This document shows, piece after piece, positions 1 to 8,030 of a DNA stretch of 64,000 nt. A program made the translations under genes and the position numbers. The notes under the pieces were generated by a model. The model was not told the origin of the DNA and did not search any database. It saw only the letters and a list, made by a program, of their open reading frames with translations. Origin of the DNA: Proteiniclasticum ruminis DSM 24773 (GTDB lineage Bacteria; Bacillota; Clostridia; Clostridiales; Clostridiaceae); assembly GCF_000701905.1 (NCBI RefSeq), contig NZ_JNKC01000006.1, positions 62,001 to 126,000 on the forward strand. Direction: 5' to 3'. Within the stretch, counting starts at the first letter, position 1; each line of letters starts with the position of its first letter.

Positions 1-88
1 TGGTGCCAAGAAGATATTCATAGACGGCAATTCTCTGCGGCGTCAGCTTTAATCCTTTGTCCTTGAAGGTTGTTGTAATAGTGCTCAT
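1..88 (-). CDS. Fur/PerR-family metal-responsive regulator, N-terminal fragment
   Basis: Only the first 29 codons lie in the window; the gene continues off the left edge. The peptide begins MSTITTTFKDKGLKLTPQ and goes on RIAVYEYLLGT, the start of the winged-helix domain of Fur/PerR regulators, where the LTPQR motif is highly typical. ATG at 88-86 is preceded by a good AAGGAG site. Seen here: motif, start and ribosome site. Known of the family: metal- or peroxide-responsive repressors of about 140 residues. PerR is favoured over Fur only because of the PerR-like palindrome in its promoter; the metal and sensing residues are outside the window. Confidence 0.8.
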   Translation of the reverse strand, partial: MSTITTTFKDKGLKLTPQRIAVYEYLLGT

Positions 89-123
89 TCCGTTCTCCTT
101 TTTCGTTTCAATCATTCTGTTTT

Positions 124-154
124 TTATAATATCATAAGAAGCCATTGGATTCAA
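124..154 (-). promoter_or_regulatory. Sigma-A promoter with PerR-box-like palindrome for the Fur/PerR gene
   Basis: On the minus strand TTGAAT (154-149) and TATTAT (131-126) are separated by 17 bp. The -10 lies inside TTATAATATCATAA (plus strand 124-137), a near-palindrome resembling the PerR box (TTATAAT-N-ATTATAA) but lacking the central base. This suggests autorepression of the downstream Fur-family gene. Confidence 0.55.
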
Positions 155-159
155 AATTA

Positions 160-1404
160 TCAGGATTTCTTCTGATCCGTTTTATACCGAAGGTAAAAGA
201 CGCTGCTGCCCAGAAGCCTTAATAATGCGGTGACGATAAGGGCCACGATGATGCTGGTTCTCGTGACAATGTAGGCACCCAGAAGAGGAGCCACTGCTAA
301 AGTGATGCTGGTTAAAGTGGCGTGAATGGCGACACTCATGGTTCTGAACTTGTCGCTGGAAGACTGAAGCAGTGAACCCAAAATGGCCACGGTGGTACCT
401 GCTGTGAAAAATCCTGTGATAGGCTGCATCAGGGTGAGGACAAAGAGGTTTTTTGACAAAGCATATAAAATTGGGGTCAGCCCCATACCGAAGGTGGCCA
501 GAGTGATGGCCAGCTTATAGTCATACTTTTTGATGAATCTGTTCCAGAGACTGAAGGAAATGACCATAAAGAGGCTGGACAGAACATTGATGATGGTGAG
601 CCACATCTCTGTTGCCTCAAGATTTTTGATCTGATAGACATTGAAAAGTGGCCAGCCCATCTGCCATCCGAAGTGGAACACCAGGGAACAGAGGAGAAAT
701 CTAACATACTCCTTATGAGAAAAAACACCCTGGATACTTTCTTTTAGAGAAGTGTGCTTTATGGGGCCGGATTTTGACTCTGGTTCTTTGGGCTCCATTT
801 TGTACATGTAGTGAATCTCTTTGAGTCCTAAAAGAAAGCTCAGCACAATGAACACCTGGTACATGAGAATGACCGTTTGGTTCACGGAAGAAAGAGATAA
901 GACAAAGCCCACAAGAATGGACACGGTGATCTGAGAAACCTGTGACAGCTGATTTCTGATAGAAAGAGCATCAGCCCGCTCTGAAGGGGAGAAAACATCC
1001 CCAGTATAATCCTGGAGCGAGGTGGCGGAGATGGACTCCGGAAAGTTCATCAGACCATAAAGAAGGACAAAAAGTAGAGGCTGCACATTTTTAGGGAGAA
1101 AAGGAACTGCAGCAAGAAACAGCGGCATGATCCTTGAGATGTAGAAAAAGATCCCTAACGTTTTCCGCTTTGACTGTCCCCTTTGGATGAGGAGAATCCC
1201 TGGTATTGTTGTAAAGATGGCGACAAAACCAGGCAGGGCATTGAACAGGCTGTAGTGAATCTCCTGTCCACCGAGTCTGTCCAGAAATTTGATGGCGTAG
1301 CCTTTACTTAATACTGACACCATGGTGAACAGTATCCCATTAAGAGCATAGTATTTGATGTTCTGATTGTTTTGGAAGAGCATAAATTCCAGTTTCTTCT
1401 TCAT
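160..1404 (-). CDS. Major facilitator superfamily transporter
   Basis: The 414-residue product is hydrophobic throughout with about 12 predicted membrane spans and a polar central loop around residues 205-225 (rich in K, E, P and S), the usual layout of a 12-span MFS carrier. The substrate cannot be read from the sequence; MFS carriers of this size next to efflux systems are often drug or sugar exporters, which is inference. ATG at 1404 has GGAG eight bases upstream. The gene is divergent from the TetR/ABC operon and its 3' end lies close to the PerR-like promoter. I see no convincing promoter of its own. No truncation is apparent. Confidence 0.8.
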   Translation of the reverse strand: MKKKLEFMLFQNNQNIKYYALNGILFTMVSVLSKGYAIKFLDRLGGQEIHYSLFNALPGFVAIFTTIPGILLIQRGQSKRKTLGIFFYISRIMPLFLAAVPFLPKNVQPLLFVLLYGLMNFPESISATSLQDYTGDVFSPSERADALSIRNQLSQVSQITVSILVGFVLSLSSVNQTVILMYQVFIVLSFLLGLKEIHYMYKMEPKEPESKSGPIKHTSLKESIQGVFSHKEYVRFLLCSLVFHFGWQMGWPLFNVYQIKNLEATEMWLTIINVLSSLFMVISFSLWNRFIKKYDYKLAITLATFGMGLTPILYALSKNLFVLTLMQPITGFFTAGTTVAILGSLLQSSSDKFRTMSVAIHATLTSITLAVAPLLGAYIVTRTSIIVALIVTALLRLLGSSVFYLRYKTDQKKS

Positions 1405-1554
1405 ATCATTTTCTCCAGCATTTCTTCATTGTTATTGATTGTATTTTACAGTATTCCATCCCGGAAAACCATAGGGGTATCAGTCTTCCTGTACGTTTTT
1501 TTAAAGCTTCAGGACTTAATTTCTTTTTCCAAGGAAGCAGAGCATAAAAATCTC

Positions 1555-1583
1555 TTGCCAGACTATATGGGCGGTGCTACAAT
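1555..1583 (+). promoter_or_regulatory. Sigma-A promoter of the tetR-ABC operon
   Basis: TTGCCA at 1555-1560, exactly 17 bp, then TACAAT at 1578-1583. It lies directly upstream of two palindromes and the TetR-family gene. Confidence 0.75.
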
Positions 1584-1584
1584 G

Positions 1585-1615
1585 TGACCAAGAAGTCATA
1601 TGACCATGCGGTCAT
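1585..1615 (+). promoter_or_regulatory. Putative double TetR-family operator
   Basis: Two adjacent inverted repeats cover the predicted transcription start: TGAC-N6-GTCA at 1585-1598 and ATGACC-N4-GGTCAT at 1600-1615. A repressor bound here would block the promoter just upstream, so autoregulation by the adjacent TetR-family protein is likely. The site is seen; the binding protein is inferred. Confidence 0.65.
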
Positions 1616-1630
1616 AAAGGAGGGGTGAAC

Positions 1631-2245
1631 TTGCCCAAACAGACATTTTTCAACCTGCCAGAGGAGAAAAGAGAAAAGATCCTACAGGAGGTGATGACAG
1701 AGTTTCGGGACAATGCCTATGATTTGGCCAGCATCAACCGTATTGTGGAGAGAAGCGGCATTTCTAAAGGGAGTTTCTATCAGTATTTTGAGGACAAGGA
1801 GGATGTGTATTTCTATCTTCTGCAGATTATCGGTGACAAAAAGCTCCAGTATCTGGGTCCCACCATCTCAAGGATTATGGACATCGGATTTTATGAAGCA
1901 CTGAGAAAAATCTATGAGGCTGGTATTGAGTTTGCACTGGAGCATCCAGATTATCTCACCATAGGGAACCGGATGATGAGAGATGGAGGCACCATGGTCA
2001 GAAAACTCCAGGAAAAATTCGGAGGCCAGAGCGACGCGCTTTTCAGCATGCTTCTAGAAAAAGGCATTGAACGAGGAGAAATCAGACCTGACATTGAAGT
2101 ACCACTTGTGGCAAGGCTTCTGATGAACATGCAGATGACCGTTGTGGAGTATTTTTTTGAGAAGCATCAGGAAGTAGGATACAGCAAGGAAATACTGTCA
2201 GAACTGAATGTATTTATTGAAATGGTAGAAAAAGGCATAAGTTAG
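1631..2245 (+). CDS. TetR/AcrR-family transcriptional regulator
   Basis: A repressor of about 204 residues with an N-terminal helix-turn-helix (roughly residues 10-60, including SGISKGSFYQYFEDKEDVY, the typical TetR recognition-helix region) and a helical ligand-binding C-terminus. I choose TTG at 1631 because AAAGGAGGGG (1616-1625) sits 7 bases upstream; a GTG at 1625 would overlap that site. It is the first gene of an operon with an ABC ATPase and two ABC-2 permeases, so it most likely represses that exporter and is relieved by an exported compound. The palindromic sites upstream fit this. Confidence 0.88.
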   Translation: MPKQTFFNLPEEKREKILQEVMTEFRDNAYDLASINRIVERSGISKGSFYQYFEDKEDVYFYLLQIIGDKKLQYLGPTISRIMDIGFYEALRKIYEAGIEFALEHPDYLTIGNRMMRDGGTMVRKLQEKFGGQSDALFSMLLEKGIERGEIRPDIEVPLVARLLMNMQMTVVEYFFEKHQEVGYSKEILSELNVFIEMVEKGIS

Positions 2246-2255
2246 GAGGGAGACC

Positions 2256-3113
2256 ATGATTAAAGTAGAAAATCTGTTTTATTCCTATACCAAAGATGAG
2301 CACTTTGCGGTGAAGGATGTGTCATTTGAAGTGAAAGAGGGGGAAGTCTTTGGCTTTCTTGGCCCTTCTGGTGCTGGGAAATCCACTACTCAGGGCATCT
2401 TGACGGGGCTTCTGCCTCTTCAGAAAGGAAAAGTGGAAGTGGCTGGTTATGATCTTCATCATCCCGACAGAAAGATGTTCAACCGCATCGGCGTTTCCTT
2501 TGAGCAGTCCAATGTGTATGGGAAGCTGACAGCGCTGGAGAATCTTGATTTTTACAGAAAACTCTTTGATGTGGAAACCATGGAACCGGAAGAGCTTTTG
2601 AAACTGGTGGGGCTTTCTGAAGTGAAAAATAAAAAAGCGGGTACTTTTTCCAAAGGAATGAAACACCGGCTTACCTTCGCAAGAAGCATGATCAATCAGC
2701 CATCCTTATGGTTTCTGGATGAGCCCACCACGGGGCTGGATCCTGCCATTGCAGGCACCATCAAGGATATTGTAAAAGAAAAGAACCAGGAGGGGACCAC
2801 TGTTTTTCTCACCACCCACAATATGTTCATTGCGGATGAACTCTGTGACAGAGTTGCTTTTATTGTGGATGGCGAAATCAAAGCCATGGACTCCCCAAGA
2901 AACCTGAAGCTTCTCCACGGAAACAAGATGGTTCAGGTGGAGTACAGAGAAAATGGGAATACGGTGAAAAAGCTTTTGGACCTTTCTAAGGAACCTGAAA
3001 GACTGCTTCTTAATGACATTATTCTGAAAAAGGACATCGAGATGATGCATACAAAAGAGGCGACCTTGGAAGAAATCTTCATTAAGATCACAGGAAGGGA
3101 GCTGAGTGTATGA
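2256..3113 (+). CDS. ABC-2 exporter ATP-binding protein
   Basis: A 285-residue ATPase with Walker A GPSGAGKST (about residues 37-45), a signature-like FSKGMKHRLTFARS, Walker B LWFLDEPTTGLDP and the switch His in TTHNM. The signature departs from LSGGQ, as is common in CcmA/DrrA-type drug-export ATPases. It has a ribosome site (AGGAGGG) and sits 10 bp after tetR; its stop overlaps the start of the first permease by four bases (ATGA), so the two are translationally coupled. It would energise export by the two permeases. The substrate is unknown; drug, peptide or lipid export is inferred. Confidence 0.9.
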   Translation: MIKVENLFYSYTKDEHFAVKDVSFEVKEGEVFGFLGPSGAGKSTTQGILTGLLPLQKGKVEVAGYDLHHPDRKMFNRIGVSFEQSNVYGKLTALENLDFYRKLFDVETMEPEELLKLVGLSEVKNKKAGTFSKGMKHRLTFARSMINQPSLWFLDEPTTGLDPAIAGTIKDIVKEKNQEGTTVFLTTHNMFIADELCDRVAFIVDGEIKAMDSPRNLKLLHGNKMVQVEYRENGNTVKKLLDLSKEPERLLLNDIILKKDIEMMHTKEATLEEIFIKITGRELSV

Positions 3114-4144
3114 AGCTCTTAGCGACCTTTTTAAGAGACCTGAAAGTCTCGTACCGCTCCTTTTATATCTATATTGAGTTCATCATGGCACTCATCATCG
3201 TGGCAATGCTTCTCTTCGTGGTGCCTGAGAACTTCGATGGACAAGGAAAGCTTTATCTTTATCTGGATCCAGTCCTTTCCAATAGTGGCATCGAGGAGGC
3301 TCTTTCTAAGGATGAATCCACCCTCGTGATAATGGTGGAGAGTCTGGAGGAAGTGAAAGCCTCCCTTTCAGAAGACCGGACAGCCCAAGGGGCATCCATC
3401 ACCATGGACGTTGGGGAAATTCGCTATGACATTGTGCTGCAGGGATATGAGAGTGATAAAGTGAGAAACCTTCTGGAAGAAGTGGTGAAGCTGGAGCTTC
3501 TGAAGGAGGATCCTTCCTTTGATCCAGGCACTGCGGTGAGAACCTTGGAGGAAAACTCAGAGCGCCTTTCTGACAGAATCTCCTATATGCCCATACTGCT
3601 TCTCCTGAACTCCGCCTTCATGGGACTGTTCATTGTGGCTGCGTATATTTTCATGGACAAGGAAGAAGGGACCATCCGGGCGCTCACGGTGACACCGGTA
3701 TCCATCCGGGAATACCTTCTTGCAAAATCAGGCGTGATGCTTTTCACGGGCCTTTTCACAGGACTTCTCACCACGGTGCTGGTGGCAGGGGGACAGGTGC
3801 ATTATGGCCTACTTGTGATTCTACTGACCGCTTCCAATTTCTTTGGCACCGCAGTGGGACTTTTCATTGCAAGTTTTTATGATTCCGTCATCAAAGCCAT
3901 GGGCGCGCTCTATGTGGCCATCATGATCCTTGCTTTTGGGGCAGTCTCGTACTTTATGCCGAGTTTTTCTCCGCTTTTCATGAGAGTTCTTCCTTCATAT
4001 CCGCTGCTGTTTGCCTTTCGGGAAGTGTTTCTTAAGGAAGCGGATATAAGGTTTGTGCTCCAGAACTCACTGCTGTTTCTAGGCATTGGGATTCTCGTAT
4101 TTCTCGTTTCAGTGAAGCGCTACCAGAAAACCATCACAGTGTAA
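3110..4144 (+). CDS. ABC-2 type permease, first subunit
   Basis: A 344-residue membrane protein. One N-terminal span (about residues 20-40) is followed by an extracytoplasmic domain of roughly 140 residues and then five or six spans from about residue 185, the ABC2_membrane_3 layout. A cytoplasmic segment near the second span contains DKEEGTIRALTVTPVS, the conserved EGT region that contacts the ATPase. It starts at the ATG overlapping the ATPase stop codon. It would pair with the next gene as a heterodimeric pore. Confidence 0.85.
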   Translation: MKLLATFLRDLKVSYRSFYIYIEFIMALIIVAMLLFVVPENFDGQGKLYLYLDPVLSNSGIEEALSKDESTLVIMVESLEEVKASLSEDRTAQGASITMDVGEIRYDIVLQGYESDKVRNLLEEVVKLELLKEDPSFDPGTAVRTLEENSERLSDRISYMPILLLLNSAFMGLFIVAAYIFMDKEEGTIRALTVTPVSIREYLLAKSGVMLFTGLFTGLLTTVLVAGGQVHYGLLVILLTASNFFGTAVGLFIASFYDSVIKAMGALYVAIMILAFGAVSYFMPSFSPLFMRVLPSYPLLFAFREVFLKEADIRFVLQNSLLFLGIGILVFLVSVKRYQKTITV

Positions 4145-4155
4145 GGAGGACGGAT

Positions 4156-5154
4156 ATGAAAAAGATTTTTGACATACTAAAACGGGATCTGAAATCTGGA
4201 ACGCGAGATTCCATGATCCTCTATATCCTGGTGGTGCCGTTTCTCATTGCGGTGGTTCTCAATGCCGTGACAGGATCCGTCTCTGAAAGCGGACTGACCC
4301 TTCTTGTGCCAGAAAGTCTGGATTCCGAGGAAACAGAATATCTGGAAAAATTTGCCAAGGTCACTGTGGTGGCTTCAGAGGATGCGGTGGCAGAACGTGT
4401 GCTGGATCTGGATGATGTGTATGGGGTTCTAAAGAAAGGAGACGCCTTTGAAGTTGTTGCCCAAGGCAATGAAAAAATCAATCTTCAGGAGACGGTGCGT
4501 CTTCTTCTGGATGGACTAAAAAACAGAAATCTGGAAGCACCGGTGGAAGTATCTGTCACGGATGTGGGGTGGAAGCTGTCACCCATCAAGCAGTTTGGGG
4601 GTGGACTCCTGGTGGTCTTCATTTCGGTCTTTGGCGGCATGATCATCATGATCAATCTGGTGGAGGAGAAGCAGGAGAATACACTTCTTGCTATGAATGT
4701 GTCTCCTGTGACAAGGCCGCAGTATCTCATGGGCAAAGCGCTTCTTGGGTTTCTCGTTCCGCTCATCCATGTCATGGGGATTCTTCTTATTCTGAACTAT
4801 GGAGACATCAATTATCTCATGGCGAGTGTAATGACCTTGTCCATTGCCCTGATTTCCGTAATCATTGGGTTTGCCATAGGCGTCAACAGCGACAATATTC
4901 TAGCTGCCATCTCCGGCATGAAGATGATTTTTCTACCCATACTGGGTTCTGTATTTGGGGCCATATATTTAAGAGAATCTCTTCATGTGCTTCTTTACTG
5001 GTCTCCTTTCTACTGGGCATTCAAATCCATCAATGAGATCATACTGAAAGAGGCGGTGTGGGGCGATATCTTCATAAGCATGGGGATGATACTTTTCATT
5101 GCGGCGGTGCTGCTGCTCTTTATGAAAAAGAAAATCCGAAGGGGACTTCGATAA
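4156..5154 (+). CDS. ABC-2 type permease, second subunit
   Basis: A 332-residue protein with the same architecture as its upstream neighbour: N-terminal span (about 22-40), extracytoplasmic domain, then a cluster of spans from about residue 148. It has the matching coupling segment VEEKQENTLLAMNVSPV. AAGGAGG lies upstream of ATG 4156, 11 bp after the first permease. The two permeases are related and probably form a heterodimer with the ATPase dimer. No defects are seen. Confidence 0.85.
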   Translation: MKKIFDILKRDLKSGTRDSMILYILVVPFLIAVVLNAVTGSVSESGLTLLVPESLDSEETEYLEKFAKVTVVASEDAVAERVLDLDDVYGVLKKGDAFEVVAQGNEKINLQETVRLLLDGLKNRNLEAPVEVSVTDVGWKLSPIKQFGGGLLVVFISVFGGMIIMINLVEEKQENTLLAMNVSPVTRPQYLMGKALLGFLVPLIHVMGILLILNYGDINYLMASVMTLSIALISVIIGFAIGVNSDNILAAISGMKMIFLPILGSVFGAIYLRESLHVLLYWSPFYWAFKSINEIILKEAVWGDIFISMGMILFIAAVLLLFMKKKIRRGLR

Positions 5155-5172
5155 TAGGAGGAGGGTAAATAA

Positions 5173-5379
5173 ATGGACGGTTTGGCACTTATTGGTTTGA
5201 TTCTTCTGGTTTACGCAGGAGCTGTGGTGTACATCACACTGAAGAAACCGGAAGCCATCTGGAATATGGCAAAGATTCGGGTATTCCGAAAACTTCTGGG
5301 GGATCGGGGCACTGAGATTTTCTTCTATCTCTTTGCTCTGGCGTCAGCAGGCTTCGGCCTCTGGCTTCTCGTAAACTGA
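5173..5379 (+). CDS. Small two-span membrane protein of the TetR-ABC operon
   Basis: A 68-residue protein with two hydrophobic segments (about residues 4-22 and 48-66) separated by a basic loop containing KIRVFRKLLGDRGTE. AGGAGGAGGG gives a strong ribosome site. It is the last gene before the terminator, 18 bp after the second permease, so it is co-transcribed with the exporter and may be an accessory subunit (inference). I do not recognise a named family. Confidence 0.65.
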   Translation: MDGLALIGLILLVYAGAVVYITLKKPEAIWNMAKIRVFRKLLGDRGTEIFFYLFALASAGFGLWLLVN

Positions 5380-5405
5380 AAAGAAATATCCACTGCATAG
5401 AAAAA

Positions 5406-5443
5406 CCCCGGAGACCAATAAAATGGTTCCCGGGGGCTTTTTT
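5406..5443. terminator. Bidirectional terminator between the ABC operon and queT
   Basis: Arms 5406-5417 and 5424-5435 pair over 12 bp with two internal mismatches and are followed by a T tract at 5438-5444. A run of A before the stem gives T's on the minus strand, so it can serve both convergent genes. Confidence 0.8.
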
Positions 5444-5931
5444 TAGCTGAACTTCAGCATGGACACGAGCTTCTCGTCCCGAAGGATTCTTTTGAAGAGG
5501 AAGTAGCCGATGAGGGTTACCACCACAAATTCTCCTAAGAACACCTGGGCTGCGGACAGAAGGTAAGGAAGGTCCAAGAGATAATACAAAATGGCGCCGA
5601 TGATGAGTCCGTTCACAATGGCCGGCCAGAGGGTGGCCAAGAGAAGGTTCTTCGTCCTTGCGATGAGCTGCAGCGCAAGGAGTGTAGCCAAGGTCCCGAA
5701 AATCACATCGATGGGGCCTAGAGGACTGCCTAGATTCGCAATGAGGCAGCCGAAGGTGAGACCATAGATATACCGTCTGTCAATGAAAACGAGAAGGGTC
5801 AGCACTTCTGCCACACGAAACTGCACGCCCAGATAGCTGAAAGGAAGTAGCATGGTAAGGGATGCGTAAAGAGCAGCGATGAGGGCTGACTTCACCAGAA
5901 GCTCCTGATAGTTGTTTTTATTTGTGTTCAA
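5443..5931 (-). CDS. queT: Queuosine-precursor (preQ) transporter QueT family
   Basis: A membrane protein of about 162 residues with five or so spans and the QueT-family block YLGVQFRVAEVLTLL followed by NLGSPLGPIDVIFGT. Family knowledge: S-component of an ECF transporter importing queuosine precursors. An ATG at 5946 is in frame, but the GGAGG site lies inside that reading; TTG at 5931, eight bases after GGAGG, is the better start and gives MNTNKNNYQELL. I see no preQ1 riboswitch in the short leader. The shared ECF energising module is not in this window. Confidence 0.85.
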   Translation of the reverse strand: MNTNKNNYQELLVKSALIAALYASLTMLLPFSYLGVQFRVAEVLTLLVFIDRRYIYGLTFGCLIANLGSPLGPIDVIFGTLATLLALQLIARTKNLLLATLWPAIVNGLIIGAILYYLLDLPYLLSAAQVFLGEFVVVTLIGYFLFKRILRDEKLVSMLKFS

Positions 5932-5978
5932 TTTGAAATCCTCCATAAATTATCAAAAAATCGAATAAAACCTGGATT

Positions 5979-6008
5979 ATTATAGCACAGGTGGCAGGCA
6001 ATAGGCAA
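5979..6008 (-). promoter_or_regulatory. Promoter of queT
   Basis: Reading the minus strand, TTGCCT (6008-6003) and TATAAT (5984-5979) are 18 bp apart. The -35 overlaps the T tract of the upstream gene's terminator. Confidence 0.6.
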
Positions 6009-6049
6009 AAAAAGTACCGCTCTCCCGGAGGAACCGGGGGATGCGGTAC
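6007..6049 (-). terminator. Terminator of the nicotinate phosphoribosyltransferase gene
   Basis: On the minus strand a GC-rich hairpin whose outer arms GTACCGC/GCGGTAC (6049-6043 and 6020-6014) enclose an inner CCCCGG/CCGGG-type stem, followed by seven T's. Confidence 0.85.
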
Positions 6050-6056
6050 GTATCTT

Positions 6057-7538
6057 TTAGTATTTGTCCTCGGCGTACTGCTGGGACTGCTCTATGAGAA
6101 GGTTCTGTCTGGTGTCCCATAATTTCTGGGAAAGATCCACATAGTAGTTATGAGGATACTCAAGACGGAGCACTTCCGGCCAGAGCTTTTCAATTTCCTT
6201 TTTGGAGTAGGCTCGGATTTCAAGCACCGTAGGACTTTTATAGACCAGCTCTCCGGATTTGAAAATCTGCTCCTGAAGAGGTTTCAGGTAATACTCTGTG
6301 AAGGTTCTTCTCTTCCAAGTATAGGTGGGGTCAAAGAGCGTCAGTGGCTCATTCTCATCGAAAACCTCATCATGTTCGCAGATGAGGTCTGCCACGGCGA
6401 GGTTGCTCTTTTTAGAGAAAACACGGTAAATTTTCTTGAAGTGCGGGGTGGTGATCTTCTCCTGGTTTTCACTGACTTTGATCTTTGGCTGCACCACACC
6501 GTCTTTTTCAGTAGCCACCAGTTTGTAGACACCACCAAAGACGGGTTCACTGCGGGCAGTGATGAGTCTTTCCCCTACACCGAAGATGTCGATGGGAGCA
6601 CCCTGGGACAGCACGTCTCTTATGATGTACTCGTCCAAAGAGTTGGAAACAATAATTTTCACATCATGGAATCCTGCGGCATCCAGCATTTTTCTGGATT
6701 CTTTGGTTAAATAGGCAATGTCTCCGGAATCGATCCGGATGGACTTGGGCCTCTTGCCCTTGGGCAGCACATATTCGTTGAATACTTTGATGGCGTTGGG
6801 AATGCCTGATTTCAGCACATTGTAGGTATCCACGAGAAGGGAGCAGTTGTCCGGATAGATTTCAGCCCATTTTCTGAAGGCTTCAAATTCGGAGTCAAAA
6901 AGCTGTACCCAGCTGTGCGCCATGGTTCCTGTGGCAGGGACATTGAACATGATCTCTGCTAAAGTGTTGGAGGAGCTTGTGCATCCTCCCACAATGGCGG
7001 CCCTTGCGCCGTAGATGGCTCCATCATAGCCTTGGGCACGTCTGGAACCGAACTCCAGAACATTACGTCCGCCGGCGGCACGTACAATACGGTTTGATTT
7101 GGTGGCGATGAGTGTCTGATGGTTCACGGTGAGAAGCACCATGGTTTCCACAAACTGCGCCTGGATGATGGGTCCCCTTACGGTAACCAGCGGTTCGTTT
7201 GGAAATACTGGAGTTCCTTCTGGAACTGCCCAAACATCACACTCAAACTTGAAGTTCTCTAGGTAAGAGAGGAATCCCTCACTGAAGGTGTTTTTTCTTC
7301 TTAAGTATTCTATGTCTTCCTTGCTGAAGGTCAGATTCTCCAGGTATTCAATGAGCTGGTCCACACCAGCCATGACGGCGAATCCTCCCCCATCTGGGAT
7401 TTTTCTGAAGTACATGTCAAAGTAGGCAATGGTATCCTGCACACCATTCTCAAAATAGCCATTTCCCATGGTAAGTTCGTAGAAATCAGTCAGCATGGTC
7501 AGATTTCTGCCATTTCTTACATCGATTATCCGTTCCAT
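6057..7538 (-). CDS. pncB: Nicotinate phosphoribosyltransferase
   Basis: A 493-residue enzyme that makes nicotinate mononucleotide from nicotinate and PRPP, feeding the Preiss-Handler route to NAD. Visible family blocks are LTMLTDFYELTMGNGYF near the N-terminus, EFGSRRAQGYDGA, GTMAHSWVQLF, and IRIDSGDIAYLTKESRKML in the phosphate-binding half. ATG 7538 is chosen because family members begin just before the LTDFYELT motif; an in-frame upstream extension of 46 codons is hydrophobic, untypical and lacks a ribosome site. The site before 7538 (AGGGAACGGTGA) is moderate. A minus-strand TATAAT lies about 35 bases upstream, but the -35 is weak. Single-gene unit. Confidence 0.92.
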   Translation of the reverse strand: MERIIDVRNGRNLTMLTDFYELTMGNGYFENGVQDTIAYFDMYFRKIPDGGGFAVMAGVDQLIEYLENLTFSKEDIEYLRRKNTFSEGFLSYLENFKFECDVWAVPEGTPVFPNEPLVTVRGPIIQAQFVETMVLLTVNHQTLIATKSNRIVRAAGGRNVLEFGSRRAQGYDGAIYGARAAIVGGCTSSSNTLAEIMFNVPATGTMAHSWVQLFDSEFEAFRKWAEIYPDNCSLLVDTYNVLKSGIPNAIKVFNEYVLPKGKRPKSIRIDSGDIAYLTKESRKMLDAAGFHDVKIIVSNSLDEYIIRDVLSQGAPIDIFGVGERLITARSEPVFGGVYKLVATEKDGVVQPKIKVSENQEKITTPHFKKIYRVFSKKSNLAVADLICEHDEVFDENEPLTLFDPTYTWKRRTFTEYYLKPLQEQIFKSGELVYKSPTVLEIRAYSKKEIEKLWPEVLRLEYPHNYYVDLSQKLWDTRQNLLIEQSQQYAEDKY

Positions 7539-7739
7539 ATAATCACCGTTCCCTAACATTATTAATAAGATGATTCCTATTATATCAGATTTTCGGAGAA
7601 AGAACCCACAAAGAAACACTCCGGCAGTGTATTTGGGAATAGAACCTAAGATTTTGCAGCCTCCTGCGGGTTTCATCAGTTTTTCAGGAAATATTTGGAA
7701 TTCTTTGTTATGATAGAGAAAATAATGCGAAGGGATGAA

Positions 7740-7979
7740 ATGAAGATGATCCGATTTGATGAAATAATCAAGCCCATAAAGCTTAAGAGCGACACAGGAG
7801 TCTATATGATTTTGGCAGGTCTACTCTCGGCCATTGCGGGTATTTTTGTAGCACCGGTGCCGCTGGGGTTTCTTTCAGTGATCCTCAGTTTTCTCGGGAT
7901 GAAATCTCCTAAAGGAGCCTGGGGCATTCCTGTGTTTCTTTTCGGCACAGGAGTGATTATCTCAAGTCTGTACCGGTAG
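7740..7979 (+). CDS. Small hydrophobic membrane protein
   Basis: A 79-residue protein beginning MKMIRFDEII, with two hydrophobic stretches (about residues 20-43 and 53-76) rich in Gly, Leu and Pro. ATG 7740 follows AAGGGATG closely; upstream in-frame ATGs lack ribosome sites, and ATG 7746 is an alternative. I recognise no family. It sits 50 bp before the nucleoside-phosphorylase-like gene on the same strand and may be co-transcribed. Confidence 0.5.
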   Translation: MKMIRFDEIIKPIKLKSDTGVYMILAGLLSAIAGIFVAPVPLGFLSVILSFLGMKSPKGAWGIPVFLFGTGVIISSLYR

Positions 7980-8030
7980 GGTCTGTTTCGCGTACAGCAA
8001 ACCACGAAATTAAAATATCTGGAGGTTTTT

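Noticed and set aside
1372-1587. 71-codon open frame between the MFS gene and the tetR promoter
   Set aside because: No ribosome site, overlaps the MFS start and runs into the tetR promoter; composition not protein-like.
5932-5990. preQ1 riboswitch before queT
   Set aside because: The leader is only about 45 nt and lacks the AGGTTC/CTATAAAAAACTA pattern of preQ1-I; no hairpin-pseudoknot visible.
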